Shown here one piece after another: positions 34,372 to 40,728 of a stretch of 64,000 nt of DNA. The position numbers and the translations under genes were made by a program. The notes beneath the pieces are model-generated. The model was not told the origin of the DNA. It was given only the letters and a program-made list of their open reading frames with translations, and ran no database searches. Origin of the DNA: Micavibrio_A sp041655955 (GTDB lineage: Bacteria > Pseudomonadota > Alphaproteobacteria > Micavibrionales > Micavibrionaceae). The stretch is from NCBI GenBank assembly GCA_041655955.1, contig JBBAEN010000001.1, positions 744,001-808,000 of the forward strand, in the 5' to 3' direction. How positions within the stretch are numbered: the stretch's first letter is position 1; every line of letters begins with the position of its first letter.

Positions 34372-36228
34372 TTATTGTAAGACCAAATGCATACCGCCAT
34401 CCGAACGGCCCTTATTGACCTGCAATGTCTGGCGGTAAACATAAACGCTCTCTAACACGCGCTGCACATAATTGCGCGTTTCATAGATCGGGATGGTTTC
34501 GATCCAGTTGATGAAATTGACGCCCGGCGCCCGCGGATCGCCAAGCTCGCGAATCCACCTGTCCACCCGCGACGGCCCCGCATTATAGGCCGCGAGCGCG
34601 AGCGCATAATTACCGTTATATTTTTGCAAAAGCTGGTGCAAATACCGCGTTCCCAAATCGACATTATGGGCGGGGCGGCTGGTCAGCCATGCCGTCTGGT
34701 GAGAAAGCCCCGCACGCTTTGCCACCTCGTTCGCCGTGGCGGGCATAAGCTGCATCAGGCCGCGCGCGCCGGCGCTGCTCACCGCCGCCGCGTCATAACG
34801 GCTTTCCTGCCGTACGAGCGCGTGGACAAGCGCCCATTCGACATTGTCATCCTTCATATATTTTTCAATCTTCGGAAAGGCGTAGCCGACAAGCGTGACG
34901 CCGTTTTTGCGCTCTGATTCCTGCGCCGCGCGGATTGCGACATTGCTCATGGAAATGGAATTGGCGATTTCCGCTATCGCCGCGAAATCGCCATGCGTCT
35001 GACCCTTGGACAGCATCACATTGAAAAACATCTGCGCTTCCGTCCCATAGCCGTTGCGTTTCAGCCAGCGCGCGGCGCTTGCCAGACTGCTTGTCCGCAT
35101 GGCGGCGCTCGGCGAGGCTGAATCCACGCGGACGCGCTCTTCCCGTCCCAGTTTTTGCGCCGAAAGCTGCCCGTAAAAGGTCGTCGTGTGTTTTGCCCCG
35201 ACCTCGTACCATTTGCGGGCAATGTCCGGATGGCGCAGCCGCTCGCTCGCAAGCCCCGCCCAGAAAGCGGCGCGCGATTTGCTGATCGGCGTTTCAACCC
35301 CGTGATAAAGCCGCTCGAAATGCTCGAACGCCTCCCACGGTTTTTTCAAGAATTCGAGCGCGAGCCAGCCCGCCATCCATTCATTATTCGCAAAACCCGC
35401 GCCGGATTTCAGCCTGTGATCGGCGGCAAGCTTATAGGCCATGCCGTATTTCTTTTCCTCGAACAGGCGGCGCACGATAATGCCGCGCTCCCGCCCCCAG
35501 TCATCGGCGTTATAAAGCCTGTCGAAGGCTGGCGCCCTGTTCAACATTTCAATCGCGCCCGCATTGCTTTCCGCCTTCCGCCGGAAAACGAGCCTGTCGA
35601 ACAAAAGTCCTTCGTCATTCATCAGGCTTTGCGGAATCCGCCCGATATGCGCGTTGGGGTTGCCCTTCCCCGAACGGATCGCGATCCGCGCCTCCGTCAG
35701 GGCGCCATAGCCCGGCCCCAGCGCCTCGGCAACGGCGCGGGCATTGCTGTATTGCTGCCTATAAATCAAATGCCGCAATCTTTCCTGATGCGCGCCGCGG
35801 TCGAGATAGGTGGCAAAAGCCATAAAAGCGCGGCTCTGTTCAACCGGCGTCATCAAGGTCGTGCGCCACCATTCATTGATTTTCCGGCGCGCCTCCTCCC
35901 CCCTTCCCGCGCGTTCCAGCGCCCGCGCATAGGTGCGCATGCCAAAAGTCGTTTGCGGCGGATTGGCGGTAAACCATTTCAGGGCGGACGCGTCGTCGAT
36001 ATCTTCGGGCATGGCGCGCTCCGCCGCCTCGCGCAGCCTGTTCATCCCCGGATAATCCGGATGGCGGGTGATGAAGCGGGCTATGGAATCATAGCCCGGC
36101 TTGCCCTCCCCCTTATAATAGCGCAGCCATTCACGCGCGCCGCCATCGTCGCCCCCCGCCGAAGCCGCGGCAGCCGATGGTATGATCATGAGTCCGACAA
36201 TGAAAAGCCACGCCGCTATAATCCGCAT
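34372..36228 (-). CDS. slt: soluble lytic murein transglycosylase (Slt70-like)
   Basis: A 618-residue periplasmic enzyme cutting peptidoglycan glycan strands to 1,6-anhydromuropeptides. The signal peptide is MRIIAAWLFIVGLMIIPSAA. A long superhelical region with TPR-like helices spans about 50-440. The catalytic SLT domain is at about 455-600, with VRQESRYDAAAVSSAGARGL containing the catalytic Glu and ALAAYNAGPSRVDRW further on. It is divergent from the dapA remnant and smpB, the usual alphaproteobacterial neighbourhood. Confidence 0.92.
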   Translation of the reverse strand: MRIIAAWLFIVGLMIIPSAAAASAGGDDGGAREWLRYYKGEGKPGYDSIARFITRHPDYPGMNRLREAAERAMPEDIDDASALKWFTANPPQTTFGMRTYARALERAGRGEEARRKINEWWRTTLMTPVEQSRAFMAFATYLDRGAHQERLRHLIYRQQYSNARAVAEALGPGYGALTEARIAIRSGKGNPNAHIGRIPQSLMNDEGLLFDRLVFRRKAESNAGAIEMLNRAPAFDRLYNADDWGRERGIIVRRLFEEKKYGMAYKLAADHRLKSGAGFANNEWMAGWLALEFLKKPWEAFEHFERLYHGVETPISKSRAAFWAGLASERLRHPDIARKWYEVGAKHTTTFYGQLSAQKLGREERVRVDSASPSAAMRTSSLASAARWLKRNGYGTEAQMFFNVMLSKGQTHGDFAAIAEIANSISMSNVAIRAAQESERKNGVTLVGYAFPKIEKYMKDDNVEWALVHALVRQESRYDAAAVSSAGARGLMQLMPATANEVAKRAGLSHQTAWLTSRPAHNVDLGTRYLHQLLQKYNGNYALALAAYNAGPSRVDRWIRELGDPRAPGVNFINWIETIPIYETRNYVQRVLESVYVYRQTLQVNKGRSDGGMHLVLQ

Positions 36229-36303
36229 TTCCAGTCCTTGCAGTATTTTTCAGAAACTATACCCTATTATCAGACACATGCACGCAAAAGGCACGCGGCA
36301 AAA

Positions 36304-36576
36304 ATGTTCACAGCTTCTATCACCGCCCTTACCCCCCCTTTCCGTAACGGCGAGATAGACCGGGATGCGTTTGGGAAGCCTGTGGAATGGCAGATTGACT
36401 CCGGCACGCGCGGCCTTGTCCCGCGCTGCACGACGGGATAATCGCCGCCCCTTCCCCGCGGCGAACACCATCGGGCCATCAGGCACTGTATCGCCATTGC
36501 CGCGGGCCGCGTTCCTGTCACCGCCGGATCCGGCCATTATGCGGCCCGCCCCTGCCTGCCACTGCCACTGCTTTGA
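36304..36576 (+). pseudogene. dapA: truncated dapA (4-hydroxy-tetrahydrodipicolinate synthase) remnant
   Basis: The frame starts MFTASITALTPPFRNGEIDR and continues to EWQIDSGTRGLVPRCTTG, clearly the DapA N-terminus. A TAA at 36439-36441 replaces the Glu of the GTTGES motif. The same frame continues as SPPLPRGEHHRAIRHCIAI and AAGRVPVTAGSG, still recognisable DapA. After about 36534 homology stops and a TGA follows at 36574. Roughly 200 C-terminal codons, including the catalytic Tyr and Lys, are missing. The position between slt and smpB is the normal one for dapA. Confidence 0.8.
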
Positions 36577-36640
36577 GGCGGGGCCGCCGCGGTTTTTCGT
36601 GCCGCCGCCGAAGCGCCTTAGCTGGCGGGGCCGCCTCAAA
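36572..36640. repeat. large inverted repeat at the end of the dapA remnant
   Basis: Arms TTTGAGGCGGGGCCGCC (36572-36588) and GGCGGGGCCGCCTCAAA (36624-36640) are complementary except for the two central bases, and 35 bp separate them. It could fold as a long hairpin or be the footprint of an excised or small mobile element. No ORF inside. Confidence 0.65.
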
Positions 36641-36768
36641 ACAGCGTTCAGCCTCCCCTTCGCGCTTAGGCCAAAAGGCTCCGCCATTGGCGCGACGCGC
36701 TTTCATCAAGGGCATTTTTCAAAATAACCCTTTAGCTTCGCGGCAAGAGGCGCTAAAACCTTCAAACC

Positions 36769-37269
36769 ATGTCGAAAAAGAAGGATAAAAAATCCGGCCT
36801 GCTTTCCACGGATGTCACGATCGCTGACAACCGCAGGGCCAATTTCGACTATTTTCTGGAAGAGAAAATAGAAGCGGGCATCGTCCTGACGGGTACGGAA
36901 GTCAAATCCCTGCGCCACGGCCAATGCGGCCTTCAGGAATCCCACATCGCCCCCAAAAAGGGCGAGCTGTGGCTTTGGAACGCCCATATTCCCGAATATC
37001 AACAAGCGGGGCCGCATCTTCAGCACGCGCCGCGCCGCCCGCGCAAACTGCTTTTGAACGCGCGCCAGCTCAGCCGCCTGATGGGTGCCGTGAACCGCGA
37101 AGGCTATACAATCGTCCCAACACGGATTTATTTCAACGTTAAGGGCCTCGCCAAGCTCGAAATCGCGCTCGCAAAAGGCAAGAAAGAGTACGACAAGCGC
37201 GAAACCATCAAACAGCGCGATTGGGATCGGCAAAAATCCCGCGTCCTGCGCAATGAGCGGGAAGCATAG
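36769..37269 (+). CDS. smpB: SsrA (tmRNA)-binding protein SmpB
   Basis: A 166-residue partner of tmRNA in trans-translation, rescuing stalled ribosomes. It shows the OB-fold pattern IADNRRANFDYFLEEKIEAG, LTGTEVKSLRHGQ, and the basic C-terminal tail with KKEYDKRETIKQRDWDRQ, which reads into the decoding centre. Length is normal. Confidence 0.95.
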   Translation: MSKKKDKKSGLLSTDVTIADNRRANFDYFLEEKIEAGIVLTGTEVKSLRHGQCGLQESHIAPKKGELWLWNAHIPEYQQAGPHLQHAPRRPRKLLLNARQLSRLMGAVNREGYTIVPTRIYFNVKGLAKLEIALAKGKKEYDKRETIKQRDWDRQKSRVLRNEREA

Positions 37270-37289
37270 CCCTGCTATAATCGTATTCC

Positions 37290-37798
37290 TGCACCGGCGC
37301 CTATTAGCCGGCCCCTACGCGTCATTGCGCTACCGTCACCGGCGCAGACCCTTTTAATATTGCATAATTATTCATTACTACCGCGCCGCATGTCACCGCA
37401 TTACCGCTTATCAATGTCAATTTCGCGTCCTTAATATATGCCGTACCTGTTCAAACGGCATGCACCGCGCTTCCCCGCTCCCCCATAGTCCTCTCGCCAT
37501 GGACTTTGCCGCATCTGCCCGGCCCCGCATCATATGGCAGTCTGCACCGGCGCCTATTGGCCGGCTACCGCGCGTCATTGCGTTACCCTCACCGGCACAG
37601 CCCCTTTTAATATTGCATGATTATTCATTAACACCGCGCCGCGTGTCACCGCGTTGCCGTTTATCAATGTCAATTCCGCGTCCTTAATTATAAATGCCCA
37701 TACCTGTTCAAACGGCATGCGCCGCGCTTCCATATTCCTCCCCATTGTCTTCTCGCAATGTATTTTGCCGCATCGCTCGGCCCCGCATCATATGGCAG
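37290..37798. repeat. diverged tandem duplication of about 255 bp in the smpB-nfi gap
   Basis: Copy 1 is 37290-37542 and copy 2 is 37543-37798. Both start TGCACCGGCGCCTATT and end CCCCGCATCATATGGCAG. In between they share blocks such as CCCTTTTAATATTGCAT, TTATCAATGTCAATT and TGTTCAAACGGCATGC, with small indels. They fill most of the 767-bp gap (37270-38036). No supported gene is seen in either strand. Confidence 0.85.
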
Positions 37799-37803
37799 CC
37801 GGT

Positions 37804-37842
37804 CTTTCCGGCGCTGCCGCTTTTCACAGTTGCGCCGGAAAG
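37804..37842. repeat. perfect 11-bp inverted repeat
   Basis: CTTTCCGGCGC (37804-37814) and GCGCCGGAAAG (37832-37842) with a 17-bp loop directly follow the tandem duplication. It is hairpin-forming, but no T run follows, so it does not look like a terminator. The remaining 190 bp to nfi show nothing clear beyond a T-rich end near 38015. Confidence 0.55.
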
Positions 37843-38036
37843 AGAAGCCGTGCCCAATCCGGCAAAAAAGCGATCGGCAACGAAATAATCCGCCATACCC
37901 GTTATCAACCGGAACCGGCCACGGAACCCGCCGCAGAGCAAATCGAAGCACCCGCAAAATTTATCCCGGCGGCCTTTGCGGGCAAAAGTAACGCGGGGGC
38001 TTTTTTATGGCGCGTTTCCTCTTATATTAAACGATT

Positions 38037-38717
38037 ATGGCTTTCTATTATCCTGCCCGCATTGATTTTTCCAAACCGCAAAGGCCCGAAATCGCCGCGG
38101 CCATTGCAAGGCAAAAAGAATTGCGCACGCGCGTCGTCCTCAATGACAAGTTCGGGGCAATCCGTACTATCGCGGGGATAGATGCCGGTTACGATCTGCA
38201 AAACGAGCAGACCAGAGCCGCTATCGCCCTGCTCGATTATCAAACGCTGGAGCTGCGCACTTCCATTATTTCCTATAGCCCCACGGATTTTCCCTATATT
38301 TCCGGCCTGCTGGCTTTTCGTGAAATTCCCGCAATTTTAAAAGCGCTGGACGGGCTGCCCGCCAAACCGGATATGCTCATGATTGACGGGCAGGGTATCG
38401 CCCATCCCCGCAGGCTCGGCATCGCTGCGCATCTGGGGGTGCTGACCGATATTCCCGCTTTCGGCGTTGCAAAATCCCGCCTGTGGGGAAAACACGCCGA
38501 ACTTCCGGCAAACCCCATGGCGCAGACAGCCTTGCTCGATAAGGGCGAGCTGATCGGAACCGTCCTGAGAAGCAAGATACGTTGTAACCCGCTCTATATT
38601 TCCGCAGGCCATCATATCAGCCATGAAAGCGCGCTCGCCATAACGCTCCATTGCCTGAAAGGATACCGCCTGCCCGAACCGACACGGATTGCCGATATAA
38701 TCTCCAAATGCAAGTAA
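38037..38717 (+). CDS. nfi: endonuclease V (deoxyinosine 3' endonuclease)
   Basis: A 226-residue repair nuclease that nicks DNA one base 3' of deoxyinosine. Landmarks are IAGIDAGY with the first catalytic Asp, FPYISGLLAFREIPAIL, DGQGIAHPRRLGIAAHLG with the second Asp, and GVAKSRLWG. Length is normal. The flanks on both sides are repeat-rich non-coding DNA. Confidence 0.94.
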   Translation: MAFYYPARIDFSKPQRPEIAAAIARQKELRTRVVLNDKFGAIRTIAGIDAGYDLQNEQTRAAIALLDYQTLELRTSIISYSPTDFPYISGLLAFREIPAILKALDGLPAKPDMLMIDGQGIAHPRRLGIAAHLGVLTDIPAFGVAKSRLWGKHAELPANPMAQTALLDKGELIGTVLRSKIRCNPLYISAGHHISHESALAITLHCLKGYRLPEPTRIADIISKCK

Positions 38718-38770
38718 ACGGCAAAAAGGCCGCACCCGCCGCCCCGCTTTTTCCGGCTTTCTTCCCCGCC

Positions 38771-39010
38771 AGCCCTGCGGCGACAAATAGAACCGGTAAA
38801 ATTCTTCATCACCCCTGCGGTGATAGGCAGATCCGGTAAACTTCCTCATGAAGCCCGCCCTGCGAGCACAGGCAGATCCGGAAGACTTCCACTGGCCTTG
38901 CGCTGAGAGTCTGACCCAAAAATTTTTTCATCGGCCCCGCGGTGATAGACAGAGTCCGCAAACTTTATCAGCCCCGCGCCGGTGGGCCGCCCTATCAAAA
39001 TTTCCCCATG
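38771..39010. repeat. array of about 40-bp degenerate tandem repeats
   Basis: About six units starting near 38771, 38811, 38854, 38896, 38935 and 38973. The best pair shares CCCTGCGGTGATAGGCAG, ATCCGGTAAA and CTTCCTCATG. Others keep only the phase (ACAGAGTCCGCAAACTT, TGACCCAAAAATTTTTT). Short frames on the minus strand show recurring residues such as YRICLSPQG but are interrupted by stops and frame shifts, so I do not call a gene. It fills the nfi-recA gap up to the recA terminator. Confidence 0.7.
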
Positions 39011-39125
39011 CCGCGTCATAAACCGCCCTTCCGCAAGTCCCTTTCCATCCCCATCGCGGCTGGCAGACTTCTTGGCATATTTCGAAGGCGCAGGGTAAAA
39101 ACCATTCTTCTCCATTCCCCGGTAT

Positions 39126-39160
39126 ATAAAAAATCCCCTACGGAATGGCAGGGGATTTTT
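39126..39160 (-). terminator. terminator of recA
   Basis: On the minus strand AAAAATCCCCT-GCCATTCCGT-AGGGGATTTTTT, 11-bp stem with a T run, 68 bp after the recA stop. Confidence 0.85.
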
Positions 39161-39227
39161 AGGGGTTTTAGAGAATTATGTGTAAGTCCCTCTCCAACCA
39201 CAGCGGCCAGCCGCAATGTTTATGGGT

Positions 39228-40379
39228 TTATCCGGCTGCCTTTTTGGAACGGGTTTTTGCAGCCGGCGCGGCAGTTTCATCTTCCTCCAGAGAAGCGGTT
39301 TCCATCTCTTCCGGGTTCGCGGTGTCAGGCCCGACCAGCATCGCCTCAGCCACCAGACCTGCATTAGCACGGATCTTATTCTCAAGCGTTGCCAACATGG
39401 CGGGGTTATCGCGCAGATATTGCTTTGCATTTTCGCGGCCCTGACCGACCCTCTCCCCTTCTGCGGAGAACCATGCACCTGATTTTTCCACAAATCCGGC
39501 ATTCACACCGAGATCGATGATCTCGCCCGTCTTGGAAATACCCTCGCCATACATAATGTCGAATTCGACCTGACGGAACGGCGGCGCCATTTTATTTTTA
39601 ACGACCTTTACCCGCGTCTGGTTTCCGGTCACCGTTTCACGATCCTTAATCGAACCGATGCGGCGAATATCCAGACGGACGGAGGCATAGAATTTCAATG
39701 CGTTTCCGCCGGTCGTCGTTTCGGGAGAACCGAACATCACACCGATCTTCATGCGGATCTGGTTGATGAAAATCACGACACAGCGGGATTTTGAAATGGA
39801 ACCCGTCACTTTGCGCAAAGCCTGCGACATCAGGCGCGCTTGCAAACCGACATGGGTATCGCCCATCTCGCCTTCCAGTTCAGCCCGCGGCACAAGGGCC
39901 GCGACCGAGTCGACCACCAGAACGTCAACCGCATTGGAACGCACCAACGTATCGGCGATTTCCAGCGCCTGCTCGCCCGCATCGGGCTGGGAAATCAGGA
40001 GATTATCAAGATCAACGCCCAGCTTTTTTGCATAGCTTGGATCAAGCGCATGTTCAGCATCGATAATGGCGCAAGTGCCGCCGGCTTTTTGCGCCTCCGC
40101 GATAACTTGCAAGGCCAGCGTCGTTTTACCGGAGCTTTCAGGCCCGTAAATTTCCGTAATACGCCCGCGCGGCAGCCCGCCAATGCCAAGCGCAATATCA
40201 AGGCCGAGCGAGCCTGTCGAAACGACCTCGACATTCAAGGGATTGCTCTCACCATTCAGCTTCATCACCGAGCCCTTGCCGAAGGCGCGCTCAATCTGTG
40301 TAAGGGCGGCTTCCAGTGCTTTTTGGCGTTCGGGGTTCTTGTCCATAAATTCATCCTTCTTGAACGGTGTTACTGACAT
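39228..40379 (-). CDS. recA: recombinase RecA
   Basis: A 383-residue strand-exchange ATPase and LexA coprotease. It shows Walker A GPESSGKTTLALQ, Walker B VLVVDSVAALVPRAE, loop L1/L2 residues around SPETTTGGNALKFYAS and the acidic/basic C-terminal tail. It is full length, without intein. Two starts are possible: 40379 (AAAGGAT 7-8 bp upstream) and 40346 (MDKNPERQ, with its own AAGGA). The 349-bp upstream gap carries promoter, SOS box and a leader hairpin. Confidence 0.97.
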   Translation of the reverse strand: MSVTPFKKDEFMDKNPERQKALEAALTQIERAFGKGSVMKLNGESNPLNVEVVSTGSLGLDIALGIGGLPRGRITEIYGPESSGKTTLALQVIAEAQKAGGTCAIIDAEHALDPSYAKKLGVDLDNLLISQPDAGEQALEIADTLVRSNAVDVLVVDSVAALVPRAELEGEMGDTHVGLQARLMSQALRKVTGSISKSRCVVIFINQIRMKIGVMFGSPETTTGGNALKFYASVRLDIRRIGSIKDRETVTGNQTRVKVVKNKMAPPFRQVEFDIMYGEGISKTGEIIDLGVNAGFVEKSGAWFSAEGERVGQGRENAKQYLRDNPAMLATLENKIRANAGLVAEAMLVGPDTANPEEMETASLEEDETAAPAAKTRSKKAAG

Positions 40380-40460
40380 TGGCTTTATCCTTTTCTTGCA
40401 TAGTTAAAACAAGGGTTCAACGAGCGCCGGACAGCAACCCACATATTTAGTCCCGTCCGC

Positions 40461-40495
40461 GCCGCCTTGCCTGTCCGGCCTTGTCCCAAGGCGGC
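40461..40495 (-). promoter_or_regulatory. hairpin in the recA leader
   Basis: Perfect 9-bp arms GCCGCCTTG (40461-40469) and CAAGGCGGC (40487-40495), 17-nt loop, inside the predicted 130-nt leader of recA. No T run follows, so it is more likely an RNA-stability or translation element than a terminator. Confidence 0.45.
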
Positions 40496-40517
40496 AGTTT
40501 TAGCGATATTGATTATG

Positions 40518-40545
40518 ATTGTACATGCTTTGTTCTCACCGTCAA
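40518..40545 (-). promoter_or_regulatory. recA sigma-70 promoter
   Basis: On the minus strand TTGACG (40540-40545), a 16-bp spacer and TACAAT (40518-40523). Predicted transcription start near 40511, leaving a leader of about 130 nt. Confidence 0.7.
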
Positions 40546-40552
40546 TCACAAA

Positions 40553-40567
40553 GAACGAAATGGGAAC
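40553..40567 (-). promoter_or_regulatory. SOS box (LexA operator) of recA
   Basis: GTTC-CCATTTC-GTTC on the minus strand is an exact match to the alphaproteobacterial LexA consensus GTTC-N7-GTTC. It ends 7 bp upstream of the -35 hexamer, so LexA bound here can block the promoter. Confidence 0.85.
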
Positions 40568-40728
40568 AAATTTTCAGAAAAAAGATAAAAATCATTATAT
40601 TCAACAGATTATCCCCCGACACCCCGCCCCGGAATCGTAGGCATATAATAGAGTGACCGCCCCGGCCCCCGGAAGCTGCGTCCAGGCGGCTTCCCGCCGT
40701 GCGGTTCTATGGGGTGGAGAAAGAGCCC

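Noticed and set aside
37575..37733. 52-aa minus-strand ORF (MEARRMPFEQVW...) with GGGAGG upstream
   Set aside because: The matching part of the other repeat copy has a 4-bp deletion, and substitutions between copies show no third-position bias, so no sign of protein selection.
38337..38849. 170-codon minus-strand frame overlapping nfi
   Set aside because: Mostly antisense to endonuclease V and otherwise through the degenerate repeats; no ribosome site.
39228..40379. Intein or insertion in recA
   Set aside because: The protein is collinear with normal RecA at 383 residues; no extra domain.
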